Below are positions 50,483 through 59,300 of a stretch of 64,000 nt of DNA, piece after piece (the stretch's first letter is position 1; every line of letters starts with the position of its first letter). Where the stretch lies: contig NZ_JAHEBT010000055.1 of the NCBI RefSeq assembly GCF_024642105.1, positions 290,497 through 354,496 of the forward strand, written 5' to 3'. Made by a program: the position numbers and the translations under genes. This DNA comes from Flavobacterium sp. (lineage in GTDB: Bacteria; Bacteroidota; Bacteroidia; Flavobacteriales; Flavobacteriaceae). The notes beneath the pieces are model-generated. The model was not told where the DNA came from and did not search any database. It worked only from the letters and a program-made list of their open reading frames with translations.

Positions 50483-51023
50483 AGGAGATGAGGTTTCGGT
50501 TTTAGATGAAGCTGTAAATGGAGTGGTTTTGTCTGTCAAAGGAGAGCAGGTTACGATTGAATCTACGGATGGATTTGTGATGACATTTATTGTCAATGAA
50601 TTAATTAAGATAAACGATTCCAGTAACTTAATGAATTCTATTAGAAGTTTTAATTCAGGTGAAATAAAAAAAGAAAAAGAGATTCCAAAACCAAGAAGTT
50701 TTGTCAAAGAGCGTAAAGAAAAACGCGAAGTTGGCGTACCAGAATTTGATTTACACATCGAAAAATTGGTTCCTAATAAACGCGGAATGTCTAATTATGA
50801 TATCTTAACGTTACAATCGGAAACAGCAAAAAGGCATCTTGATTTTGCTATCCGAAATCGGATACCAAAGATTGTTTTTATCCATGGAGTTGGCGAAGGA
50901 GTTTTGAAAGCCGAATTGGATTTTTTGTTAGGACGTTATGATAACATTTCGTTTCAAGATGCCAATTATCAAAAATACGGTTTGGGTGCAACCGAAGTTT
51001 ATATTAAACAAAATAGCAAGTAA
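50472..51023 (+). CDS. Smr-domain protein (Bacteroidota MutS2-like/DUF2027 type)
   Basis: 183 residues from the ATG at 50472 (MFSKGDEVSVLDEAVNG); the ATG one codon earlier (50469) is equally possible, and the furthest upstream start adds basic residues overlapping the previous gene. An N-terminal beta-barrel (about 1-45) is followed by a charged linker and a C-terminal Smr domain (about 95-183) with VPEFDLHIEKLVPN and FIHGVGEGVLKAELDFLL, the conserved HGxG loop. Smr domains nick branched DNA or RNA; in MutS2 relatives they act on collided ribosomes. Terminator follows. Confidence 0.88.
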   Translation: MFSKGDEVSVLDEAVNGVVLSVKGEQVTIESTDGFVMTFIVNELIKINDSSNLMNSIRSFNSGEIKKEKEIPKPRSFVKERKEKREVGVPEFDLHIEKLVPNKRGMSNYDILTLQSETAKRHLDFAIRNRIPKIVFIHGVGEGVLKAELDFLLGRYDNISFQDANYQKYGLGATEVYIKQNSK

Positions 51024-51052
51024 AAATCATTTGTTTAAGTGGTGATTTTGAA

Positions 51053-51096
51053 TAAAAAAAACGTAAGTATTTCGATTGAAAAATACTGACGTTTTT
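51053..51096 (+). terminator. Intrinsic terminator after the Smr gene
   Basis: AACGT-A-AGTATTT pairs with AAATACT-G-ACGTT, one mismatch, then T-rich sequence. Confidence 0.8.
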
Positions 51097-51135
51097 ATGT
51101 TTTTTTAGTAGCTGAAAATCTGCTACAAAAAGGGT

Positions 51136-52098
51136 TTAATTTGTCGTGATTAAATCACCTAAAACATAGCTGTCTCCTAGAGTAAAATTATTATTTCCTT
51201 TAACGAAAGTCACCTTCTTTAAAACAATGTGATGGGTGTAGGTATTTAGTACATTTGTAGTGGTCACTTCTATTGTACCTTTTACGTTAGCAACTCCTGC
51301 CTCAGCAATCCATTCTTGACTAATTGCCGGAGTGGTTGGAATAGTAGTATTGCAAAAATAACTAGGGGTCACAATTCCGTTGGTAAACAAACGATACACT
51401 AATTTATTAGCTGTTGTTCCAATTAGTGCTGTTCTGGGCGTATTTAAAGGGGTAATTTGATTCTGAATTAAGTTAGTGTCTATGTTGTCAAGTGTTACTG
51501 CTTCACTACTATTGTAATTATAAATTTGTTTTGATGTAGGGCATTGTTCCAAGGTTTCGTCAAATCCAAAAACCAAAGGGGTAATAGTTCGGCTATAATC
51601 TCCAAAAGCAAAAGTCTCATAAACCTGAGTTCCGTTTTGTTTAGCAAAAGTGATGTTTTTAAACACTATGTTATGGTTGTATCCTGTAATAGAGGTTTTG
51701 CCTGTAGTTGCGTTAGTTGTTTTAATGGCTGTGGTCGTAATTTGAATTTTTCCAGCAGTGGCAATCCATTCATCAGTAACGGTAGGAGAGGAAGGCGGAA
51801 TAGTTTCGCAAAACATACTGCTAGATATAGTACCATTATAAAAACGATACACTACCCGATTGGTACTATTAATGTCAATAATTGTTGGACTGCCAACAGT
51901 GGTTGGCTCATTCGTAAATGAGCTGGAAGGAATTTGAATTAGTAATGCTTCCTGTCCTTTAATTTTATAAATAATATTGTTAGTACTACAACTCTGAGTG
52001 GTTGCCGTATCAAAACTAATTACTTCTTGGGTTAAATTTCCGTCGTCACAGCTATTGAATACTATTGCTATAATTAGGCCGTATAATGCTCTTTTCAT
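51136..52098 (-). CDS. Lipoprotein with internally duplicated domain, unknown function
   Basis: 320 residues. Lipoprotein signal with Cys17 in IVFNSC. Two homologous halves of about 150 residues: each has a Cys-containing start (TQSCSTNNIIYKI and EQCPTSKQIYNY), an R-rich RVVYRFYNG/LVYRLFTNG strand, the pair FCETIPPSSPTVTDEWIATA and FCNTTIPTTPAISQEWIAEA, and then ITTT and VTTTN strands with HNIVFKNITF/HHIVLKKVTF. Beta-rich, probably surface exposed. No family is recognised. Likely arose by in-gene duplication. Divergent from the cysteine desulfurase. Confidence 0.75.
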   Translation of the reverse strand: MKRALYGLIIAIVFNSCDDGNLTQEVISFDTATTQSCSTNNIIYKIKGQEALLIQIPSSSFTNEPTTVGSPTIIDINSTNRVVYRFYNGTISSSMFCETIPPSSPTVTDEWIATAGKIQITTTAIKTTNATTGKTSITGYNHNIVFKNITFAKQNGTQVYETFAFGDYSRTITPLVFGFDETLEQCPTSKQIYNYNSSEAVTLDNIDTNLIQNQITPLNTPRTALIGTTANKLVYRLFTNGIVTPSYFCNTTIPTTPAISQEWIAEAGVANVKGTIEVTTTNVLNTYTHHIVLKKVTFVKGNNNFTLGDSYVLGDLITTN

Positions 52099-52115
52099 TA
52101 TTCATATATTTGGTT

Positions 52116-52123
52116 CAAAAATA
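52116..52123 (-). promoter_or_regulatory. -7 box TATTTTTG for the duplicated lipoprotein
   Basis: Matches TAnnTTTG on the minus strand, 17 nt before the start codon; -33 not clear. Confidence 0.45.
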
Positions 52124-52177
52124 GTCAAAAAATCGATAATTAATTAGTAGTATTGGACTATTTGTGAAGATATTTTA

Positions 52178-52185
52178 TAAATTTG
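52178..52185 (+). promoter_or_regulatory. -7 box TAAATTTG of the cysteine desulfurase gene
   Basis: Exact consensus. It overlaps a possible TTG start at 52183 and leaves only 6 nt before the ATG at 52192, so transcription probably begins at or a few nt before the ATG (nearly leaderless). Confidence 0.65.
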
Positions 52186-52191
52186 CCTCCC

Positions 52192-53316
52192 ATGAAGAAA
52201 GTATATTTAGATAACGCATCGACCACTGCAATTCGTCCAGAAGTGATTCAAGAAATCACTCGATTAATGACAGAAGATTATGGAAATCCTTCCTCAACGC
52301 ATAGCTTTGGCCGAAACGCCAAGAGTGTTTTGGAACTTTCACGAAAATCAATTGCCAAGCAGTTGAATGTAGTGGGGTCTGAAATCTTTTTTACTTCTTC
52401 AGGGACAGAAGCGAATAACTGGATTTTGCGTTCAGCAGTTCGAGATTTGGGGGTAAAACGTATTGTTACTACTAAAGTAGAACATCATGCAGTATTGTAT
52501 CCTGCTTTGGCTTTGCAAAAAGAATTTGGCATCCAAGTTGATTTTGTCGCTATACAACCAGACGGAAGTATTGATGTGACGCATTTAGCTGAATTATTAT
52601 CGCAAGACGTGACCACCTTAGTGAGTTTGATGCATGTGAATAATGAGGTAGGAGTGGTATTGGATTTAGAGCGAATAGCGATTATTTGCAAAGAACACAA
52701 CGCTCTTTTTCATTCCGATACGGTACAATCTGTTGGTAAGACCGAAATTGATTTGAAGGCATTGCCAATTGATTTTATTTCGGCAAGCGCTCATAAATTT
52801 CATGGACCAAAAGGAATTGGTTTTGCTTTCATTCGTAAAAATTCAGGACTACAACCTCTGCTATTGGGTGGAGAACAAGAAAAAGGAATGCGAGGCGGCA
52901 CCGAGTCCATCTATCAAGTAGCAGGAATGGCAAAAGCGTTAGAAATGGCTTATGCTAATCTAGACTCAGAAAGAGCGTATATTTCAGATTTAAAAAAATA
53001 CTGCATTGGTCAATTGGCTCAAGCATTTCCAAATTCAAAAGTAATTGGTTCGGAAAATGGTTTTTATAATATTATCAATGTTATTCTTCCACTTTCAGAC
53101 GAAAAAGCAGGAATGTTGTTATTTCATTTAGACATCAAAGGTATTGCCGTTTCAAGAGGGAGTGCTTGCCAATCGGGCAGCAGTAATCCATCACACGTTT
53201 TGGCCGAAATCCTTTCTCCTGATGAGTTGACTAAACCAAGTTTGCGCATTTCATTCAGTCATTACAATACGAAAGAAGATATTGACTATCTAATTGAAGT
53301 TTTAAAAACGGCTTAG
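52192..53316 (+). CDS. Cysteine desulfurase, NifS/IscS type
   Basis: 374 residues from the ATG at 52192 (MKKVYLDNASTTAIRPEVIQ). An alternative TTG at 52183 lies inside the -7 box and is rejected. PLP Lys202 in SASAHKFHGPKG, active Cys326 in SRGSACQSGSSNPS and catalytic His in TTKVEHHAVLYP. Removes sulfur from cysteine to form a persulfide for Fe-S clusters or tRNA thiolation. Its last 15 nt overlap the 3' end of the convergent GT4 gene. Confidence 0.93.
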   Translation: MKKVYLDNASTTAIRPEVIQEITRLMTEDYGNPSSTHSFGRNAKSVLELSRKSIAKQLNVVGSEIFFTSSGTEANNWILRSAVRDLGVKRIVTTKVEHHAVLYPALALQKEFGIQVDFVAIQPDGSIDVTHLAELLSQDVTTLVSLMHVNNEVGVVLDLERIAIICKEHNALFHSDTVQSVGKTEIDLKALPIDFISASAHKFHGPKGIGFAFIRKNSGLQPLLLGGEQEKGMRGGTESIYQVAGMAKALEMAYANLDSERAYISDLKKYCIGQLAQAFPNSKVIGSENGFYNIINVILPLSDEKAGMLLFHLDIKGIAVSRGSACQSGSSNPSHVLAEILSPDELTKPSLRISFSHYNTKEDIDYLIEVLKTA

Positions 53317-55572
53317 TTCTTCTTTTAAAATTGGAAAACTATTCATTAAATTATATTCAGAGTATTTCTCCATAATTAATCGGGCTTTGAAAAAACATAA
53401 TGTAGATTCAGCACCTTGGTTGATATTCACATGCGTATCTTCTAATCCGTCGTAAGAAGCGCCATTTTCAGGGTTATACATGATTTGCTTTAAGTGGTTG
53501 TTGCCTAAAAACCAAACAAAAGCCAATTGGAGTTGGTCTTTGTACTTTTTATTTTGTGTGATTTCATAAAATAAATCCAACGCGATAATTGTAGTGGCTA
53601 CTTCAATAGGTTGTTCTCCGTAAAAGATTCTTTCATTTTCTTTTTTGAACCAACCACGGTTAGAAATGACTTTCAATTGCCCTTTCATAAAATAGTGAGA
53701 CAATAAGAAATCAAAAGTAATTAGTGCAATTTTTTTGTACTTCAAATCGCCTGTTATCAGATAGCTGTACATCATAGCTTCGGGCAGCACATTGTTAGCA
53801 TAGGTCATATAATCTTCGTACCAACACCAATTTTCTTCGGAGTGAATATCGTAATGGCGTAATAATTCATCGGCTAATTTTTCTATAGACAGCTTTATGT
53901 CTTCATTTTTGTAAGCCAAATAGTAATGGTACAAGCCTTTTATGGCGTAAGCAATAGCTCTAGGTGATTTTATGTTGTCAATTTTTTCAATGGCTTTGTC
54001 CCAACATTGTACTGCACGTGAAATCATTTCTAAGGGAAGTGTGTCTCGATGTGAAATAACAATTCCTAAACTCCAAAGCGCTCTTCCGTTAGCATCTTCC
54101 AGATTGACTTCTCTATTCTGCGGAGTTAATTGGCCTTCAAAATCTTTGTAATTATTAAACCAGCCATCTTCTTCTTGAATTCCTTCAATAAAATTAAGAT
54201 ACGTACTAGCTAATTCTAAGCAGTTCTCATTGGGATAGACTTTATTGTATAATACCATATTAATCAAAGCTCTTGCATTATCATCCAAGGTATAGCCTGA
54301 ATCCGGATCAGGTTGACTGAATTTTGAGAATTGTAGAATTCCATAGTCAGTGGTCAATTTTTCAATATGGTCTAACTTTATTGGTGGAAAATTAAATTTC
54401 AAATCGTCTTCTCGATTAGTCAATTGGTCAAATAACAATCGGTATTGAATAGCTATATTTTTCCAAGAGGTTGCACTGGATGCTGCAAAGGCATTTTTGC
54501 CCATTGTAGTACGCGTTTCGTTATCTTTTATCAAACGAAATATGGCATCTTGAAATTCGTCTGATTGGTCAAATCCATTTAATAGAATTCCATTTTCGCT
54601 GTGTAATGATTCTTTGGCATGTGGAATAGGAGTAGAAATTACAGCACAACCACAGCTCATAGCATACGCAAAGGTACCACTTACGGCTTGGTTAGGATCT
54701 TTGGATGAAAATAAATAGATTTCAGAAAGTGTTAAATAATCTAGTAATTCTTTTAATTCCAAATACTCGTTGACAAAGATTACATTGTTTTCAAGGTTTT
54801 GTTTTTTGACAATTTCAATTAGAGAATCACGGTATTTTTCTCCTTCTCGGCGAAGAATTTCTGGATGTGTTTTACCAATAACTAAATATACCACTTCGGG
54901 ATAGCAACTCACAATTTCTGGAAGGGCGTATAGAACGGTTTCAATCCCTTTGTTTTCGCTGATTAATCCAAAGGTGGACATTACAATTCTATCCGAAAAA
55001 TTGAATTCGTTTTTTAATTTTTCCTTTTGTTCCCAGAGTACAGTATGATTTCCATGCGGAATTACAACTGTTTTAGCCGATACTACTTCATAATCCTGAA
55101 TCAATATATTTTGTGAATTTTTGGTAAGTACAACTATTCTGTCAGATAGGTCAGCAATGGCATGAACAACTTTTTTTCGTTTGTCATCTGGGGTAGGTAA
55201 TACGGTATGAAATACAGTAATAATTGGTTTGTTTAGCGCTAGGATAAATGACAATATATAGTCGCCATATTCTCCTCCAAATAGTCCAAATTCGTGTTGA
55301 ATACAAACCAATCCAATATCGTTTCGTTCGTTGATTTTCTCGGCAACCAATCGGTAATCGTCAATTTTTGAGGTTGACAAAGTGTATTTTACTTCTTCGC
55401 TGTATTCAAAATTCTGCCCTTCATTTTCTAAGGCACAAACTTCAATAGGTAAAGTATCCCCAAAAACATTGGCAACGGCCTCTACAATATCGTTCGAAAA
55501 AGTAGCTAATCCACACTCACGAGACGGATAAGAACTCACTAATAGCATTTTTATTCCTGTATCAAATTTCAT
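53302..55572 (-). CDS. GT4-family glycosyltransferase with C-terminal alpha-helical domain
   Basis: 756 residues. The N-terminal half (about 1-360) is a GT-B GT4 enzyme: MLLVSSYPSRECGLATFSND, VVIPHGNHTVLW, MSTFGLISENKGIETVLYA and the donor-site ELKELLDYLTLSEIYLFSSK-type region with EIYLFSSKDPNQAVSG. The C-terminal half (about 390-756) is all helical, with SGYTLDDNARALI and DANGRALWSLG, resembling an (alpha/alpha)6 barrel. Found next to a GH130 protein 13 nt upstream, a pair linked to beta-mannan or mannoside metabolism. Product unknown. Last gene of the operon. Confidence 0.85.
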   Translation of the reverse strand: MKFDTGIKMLLVSSYPSRECGLATFSNDIVEAVANVFGDTLPIEVCALENEGQNFEYSEEVKYTLSTSKIDDYRLVAEKINERNDIGLVCIQHEFGLFGGEYGDYILSFILALNKPIITVFHTVLPTPDDKRKKVVHAIADLSDRIVVLTKNSQNILIQDYEVVSAKTVVIPHGNHTVLWEQKEKLKNEFNFSDRIVMSTFGLISENKGIETVLYALPEIVSCYPEVVYLVIGKTHPEILRREGEKYRDSLIEIVKKQNLENNVIFVNEYLELKELLDYLTLSEIYLFSSKDPNQAVSGTFAYAMSCGCAVISTPIPHAKESLHSENGILLNGFDQSDEFQDAIFRLIKDNETRTTMGKNAFAASSATSWKNIAIQYRLLFDQLTNREDDLKFNFPPIKLDHIEKLTTDYGILQFSKFSQPDPDSGYTLDDNARALINMVLYNKVYPNENCLELASTYLNFIEGIQEEDGWFNNYKDFEGQLTPQNREVNLEDANGRALWSLGIVISHRDTLPLEMISRAVQCWDKAIEKIDNIKSPRAIAYAIKGLYHYYLAYKNEDIKLSIEKLADELLRHYDIHSEENWCWYEDYMTYANNVLPEAMMYSYLITGDLKYKKIALITFDFLLSHYFMKGQLKVISNRGWFKKENERIFYGEQPIEVATTIIALDLFYEITQNKKYKDQLQLAFVWFLGNNHLKQIMYNPENGASYDGLEDTHVNINQGAESTLCFFKARLIMEKYSEYNLMNSFPILKEELSRF

Positions 55573-55585
55573 AATCAGCGTATAT

Positions 55586-56623
55586 TTAGGATTGTTTTCT
55601 TAATTCAGTAAGTAATTCGTTAAGGTTACATTTTGCAACGGCAACGTGTCTGTCGGCAACACCGTAATAGATATAAAGGTCGTCTCCAAATACCGCATGC
55701 CCTGTCGGGAAAACGACATTATTTACAACCCCTTCGATTTCCCAAGATTTAGACGGTGAGAAGAGTGGGTAGGGTAGCCTAGCCAATTCAATTTCGGGTT
55801 TGTCTAATTGAAGCAAGGCTGCTTTGGCATGGTATATTTTTCCTGTAACAGTTTCTTGGACACCATGATAAATAAGTAACCACCCAAATTCAGTTTCTAT
55901 AGGAGGTCCACCCGCACCAATATAATCTACCTCAAATGGATCATTTGGATCAAGTACAATATAATCGTTTAAATTTTTAAGATAATCTTCCCAAAATGGT
56001 TCAGTTAATTCCTTCCAATCTTCAAATTGTACGATTTGTATTCCTGGCCAAATGCGGTGTAGTAGTACAAATTTGCCATTTACTTTTCTTGGAAACAACA
56101 CAATATCTTTATCTCTAAGTAAACGAAACTCGTCCTCTACTAATCCTATTTGTGCAAAAAGATTGTAATATTGATGGTACTTGGGATTTAGTTTTTCACC
56201 CCCGCAACAATTTACATAATCTTCGTATTCTTGATAATTAACATGCGGTGTAATGATACCGTGCTTTTCAAAATGGATTAAATCTTTTGACGTAGCTAAT
56301 GCTCCCATCGCATTTACTCCATCGTAAGCGGTGTAAGTGATGTAATAGGTATCTTCAATTTTTACAATTCTTGGATCTTCAACCCCGTGTTTTTCATAGT
56401 CGAAATCACGTTGAATTAGCGGTTTTTCATTTCGTTCAATAATGTTAAGAGGACCTTCCGTTTTGGCATAGCCAATGGTAGAGAAGTTGCCGTGTTCAAC
56501 TGCTCGGTATAAAATATGAAGTATTTCGCCTTCTTGATAAATTCCTGCATTGAAAACACCATTATTTTCAAAATCAAGGTTGGTAGGACTTAGTAGAATG
56601 CCTAATTTTTCTATTGTTATCAT
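55586..56623 (-). CDS. GH130 family glycoside phosphorylase/hydrolase
   Basis: 345 residues, five-bladed beta-propeller. VEDPRI (81-86) with the catalytic Asp, AIYHG-type strand GWLLIYHGVQ, GAGGPPIETEFG and DLYIYYGVADRHVAVAK are GH130 signatures. GH130 enzymes are mannoside phosphorylases or beta-1,2-mannosidases; which type is not decidable without the phosphate-binding residues. 13 nt before the GT4 gene and 6 nt after mlaD, so cotranscribed with the lipid transporter. Confidence 0.9.
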   Translation of the reverse strand: MITIEKLGILLSPTNLDFENNGVFNAGIYQEGEILHILYRAVEHGNFSTIGYAKTEGPLNIIERNEKPLIQRDFDYEKHGVEDPRIVKIEDTYYITYTAYDGVNAMGALATSKDLIHFEKHGIITPHVNYQEYEDYVNCCGGEKLNPKYHQYYNLFAQIGLVEDEFRLLRDKDIVLFPRKVNGKFVLLHRIWPGIQIVQFEDWKELTEPFWEDYLKNLNDYIVLDPNDPFEVDYIGAGGPPIETEFGWLLIYHGVQETVTGKIYHAKAALLQLDKPEIELARLPYPLFSPSKSWEIEGVVNNVVFPTGHAVFGDDLYIYYGVADRHVAVAKCNLNELLTELRKQS

Positions 56624-56629
56624 GATGTT

Positions 56630-57640
56630 TTAGTATTTTTTATCTTTTTCTATTGAAGTCTCTGTTGCTTTTTTATTTTTAAGTTTTGCTTTTTCTTGTT
56701 TTTTAAAATATCCTCTAAAGAAGAAATTATGTTGTAAAGCTTCTAAATCCTCGCTTAGACGAAAGCTTGCTGTAGTTATATTGGTCATTGTCGAATCTAT
56801 TTTCCGAACTAATTTTGGGTCATTCGATAAGTAATTAAGCGCGCCTTTGCCTTCTTTTATATTTAAAACAGTTTTATCTAGATTATAAGTTATAGTGTTG
56901 ATTTGAGTGCTCGATTGGTCAATCTTGGTAATAATGTTTTTAATTTTGCGAGCTACCGCAGTATCTCTTAAAATACCAATCAGATTGTTTTTCTGATCTA
57001 AATCCATCACAATTTGATTTAATTCATGAATCAATTGTGTAGTTCCTTTACTCGTTGATCTTAGGTGTAGAACAATTTCTTTTATGTTTTTTGCTGTTTC
57101 AGCGTCTTTAATTAACAAACCAATTGTTCCTTCTCCATTGTTAATTTGATGCGTAATTTTAAGTAAATCCGAAGTGAGTAAAGCCGCGTTTTTATTAGTA
57201 ATATCTAAAGTGTTTAGCATATCGTCTGTATTGACTTTGTTGATTGATTTAATTGCCTCTCCAGCTTGAACGGAAGGCGAATCCCCTTTTCTAGGTAGGA
57301 TATTGATAATTCGATTACCTACTAATCCATCGGAGCCAATTGTGGCTATAGCGTTTTTTTTGATGTAGCTAAAAATACGTTTGTCAATAATCATATCTAC
57401 TTTTATAACAGTGTCGCTAATCATTTCAATGGAGCGAACAGTTCCTACATTGACTCCAGAATACCGAACATTATTCCCTAATTGTAATCCGTTGACATTA
57501 TTGAATACACAGGTTAAGTGATTTGTTTTTCCAAACATTTTTTGCTTATCGCCAATAAAATAAACTGCTAAAACAAAAAGTAATAAGCCTATAATGACAA
57601 ATAGTCCTAACTGTATTTTTTGTCCTGTTGTTTTTTCCAT
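56630..57640 (-). CDS. mlaD: MlaD/MCE-domain protein of a lipid ABC transporter
   Basis: 336 residues. One N-terminal membrane helix (about 11-29), one MCE domain (about 37-115) with VRYSGVNVGTVRSIEM, VDMIIDKRIFSYIKKNAIA and GLVGNRIINILP, then a long helical region (about 125-320) that in this family forms a tunnel or needle. Its C-terminus is lysine rich. Binds lipid and links the MlaE/MlaF complex to the outer membrane. Starts 9 nt after mlaF. Confidence 0.9.
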   Translation of the reverse strand: MEKTTGQKIQLGLFVIIGLLLFVLAVYFIGDKQKMFGKTNHLTCVFNNVNGLQLGNNVRYSGVNVGTVRSIEMISDTVIKVDMIIDKRIFSYIKKNAIATIGSDGLVGNRIINILPRKGDSPSVQAGEAIKSINKVNTDDMLNTLDITNKNAALLTSDLLKITHQINNGEGTIGLLIKDAETAKNIKEIVLHLRSTSKGTTQLIHELNQIVMDLDQKNNLIGILRDTAVARKIKNIITKIDQSSTQINTITYNLDKTVLNIKEGKGALNYLSNDPKLVRKIDSTMTNITTASFRLSEDLEALQHNFFFRGYFKKQEKAKLKNKKATETSIEKDKKY

Positions 57641-57649
57641 TTTTTGTTT

Positions 57650-58390
57650 TTATTTAAAAAAGGCTTGTATTTTAGTATCGCTTGACTCGGATAACTCCTC
57701 AAAGGTTCCTTCGGCATAATTAATTCCATCAACCAATAATATCATTCTGTTCGAAATTACTCTAGCACAATCCACATCGTGTGTAATGATAATGGCTGAG
57801 GTATTGTATTTTTCTTGAATGGATTTCATTAATAATAAAATTTCTTTAGCTGTAATAGGGTCTAATCCTGTTGTGGGTTCGTCATAAAGAATAATTTTGG
57901 GCTGTAGAATTAATGTTCTTGCCAAGGCTACTCTTCGTTTCATTCCTCCTGATAATTCTTCGGGCATTAAATCTATTGTATGGCCTAATCCTACATTGTT
58001 CAAAGCCTCCATAACTAGTGGGCTTGTGTTCTTAATGTATCCAAATTTTTTAGTGTGACGCCTCAAAGGGAATTCTAAATTTTCTCTAACAGTCATCGAA
58101 TCATACAAAGCACTTCCTTGAAAAAGAAAACCAACTTCGGTTCTTAGTTCGTCTAATTTTTCTTGGGTTAGTTTGCTTATTTCCTGTCCCATTATAGTAA
58201 TCGTTCCACTATCGGCTTCTTCCAATCCAATCAAGCATTTTATCATTACGGATTTCCCTGAGCCAGATTTTCCCATTATGACTAAATTTTCTCCCTCGTT
58301 CAAAATCATATTAAAGTCGTTCAAAACGCAATTTGAACCATAACTTTTTTTCAAGTTTTTAATTTCGATGATAGGATTGGTATTGGTCAT
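57650..58390 (-). CDS. mlaF: MlaF-type lipid transport ATPase
   Basis: 246 residues. Walker A GKSGSGKS (40-47), signature LSGGM (146-150), Walker B with YDEPTTGLD (169-177). Of the MlaF/Ttg2A type that powers phospholipid movement between inner and outer membrane. 3 nt after mlaE and 9 nt before mlaD. Confidence 0.93.
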   Translation of the reverse strand: MTNTNPIIEIKNLKKSYGSNCVLNDFNMILNEGENLVIMGKSGSGKSVMIKCLIGLEEADSGTITIMGQEISKLTQEKLDELRTEVGFLFQGSALYDSMTVRENLEFPLRRHTKKFGYIKNTSPLVMEALNNVGLGHTIDLMPEELSGGMKRRVALARTLILQPKIILYDEPTTGLDPITAKEILLLMKSIQEKYNTSAIIITHDVDCARVISNRMILLVDGINYAEGTFEELSESSDTKIQAFFK

Positions 58391-58393
58391 AAT

Positions 58394-59176
58394 TTATAAA
58401 TCATAAAAAATATCAGTAACAAAAACAGCTACAAAATCAATTACAAATAGTAACATCGAAGTAAAAACTACTGCTGAATTGGCAGCGAGACCTACACCTG
58501 CGGTTCCTTTTTTACAATAATATCCTTTAAAACAACCTACTAATCCTATGGCAAAGCCAAAAAAAAATGTTTTTATAGTAGCAGGAATCAAATCGCTAAA
58601 TTCTAACGAATCGAAAACCTGATTGTAATACAGTAAAAAAGAAACATTTCCTTTTATATTTTCCACTAAATAAGAACCATAAATAGCAATTGCATCTCCA
58701 AAGATTACTAGAATGGGTAACATAAAAATAGTAGCCATAATTCTCGTAACCACTAGATATTTGAAAGGGTTAGTCCCTGAGACTTCCATCGCATCAATTT
58801 GTTCAGTTACACGCATCGAACCTAATTCAGCACCAATCCCAGAGCCAATTCGACCTGCACAAATTAATGCTGTAATGATGGGGCCAATCTCTCTAATTAT
58901 TGATATGCTCACCATAGACGGCATCCAAGAGACCGCTCCAAATTCTTGTAATGTTGGTCTTGATTGTAGCGTAAAAACTAAACCAATAATAAAGCCTGTT
59001 ACTGCCACTAATAATAAAGAACGATTACCCATGTAAAAACACTGTTTTATAAATTCTTTGAATTCAAATGGGCGCTTGAAACTCTCTTTAAAGAAACGCC
59101 ATCCAAAAAAAGAGAGTTCGCCAATCTCAATTAATAAAATAGTGATAAGATCTAGTATTTTAGAAAGGGTCTTCAT
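58394..59176 (-). CDS. mlaE: MlaE-type lipid transporter permease
   Basis: 260 residues with about six hydrophobic segments. The DUF140/MlaE family pattern is clear: GNRSLLLVAVTGFIIGLVFT, REIGPIITALICAGRIGSGI and GSMRVTEQIDAMEVSGTNPF, then FAIGLVGCFKGYYC. First gene of the mlaE-mlaF-mlaD-GH130-GT4 transcript. A -7 box lies 37 nt upstream. Confidence 0.93.
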   Translation of the reverse strand: MKTLSKILDLITILLIEIGELSFFGWRFFKESFKRPFEFKEFIKQCFYMGNRSLLLVAVTGFIIGLVFTLQSRPTLQEFGAVSWMPSMVSISIIREIGPIITALICAGRIGSGIGAELGSMRVTEQIDAMEVSGTNPFKYLVVTRIMATIFMLPILVIFGDAIAIYGSYLVENIKGNVSFLLYYNQVFDSLEFSDLIPATIKTFFFGFAIGLVGCFKGYYCKKGTAGVGLAANSAVVFTSMLLFVIDFVAVFVTDIFYDL

Positions 59177-59212
59177 ACATCAATGAATTAATTTTAGTAA
59201 GAAATGACTTCT

Positions 59213-59220
59213 CAAATATA
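59213..59220 (-). promoter_or_regulatory. -7 box TATATTTG upstream of mlaE
   Basis: Consensus match on the minus strand in the 124-nt gap after the phospholipase D gene, so the mla/GH130/GT4 genes can be transcribed separately from the ppsA-SDR-PLD group. Confidence 0.6.
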
Positions 59221-59300
59221 CAATTATTAATTATTGATTATCAGCAAGTTAGATTATTTTGTATCGGATTTTTAGGTAGTTTGTCGAAAAAATATAATAG

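Noticed and set aside
50255..50758. 167-residue minus-strand frame
   Set aside because: Antisense to the small membrane protein and the Smr gene, both better supported.
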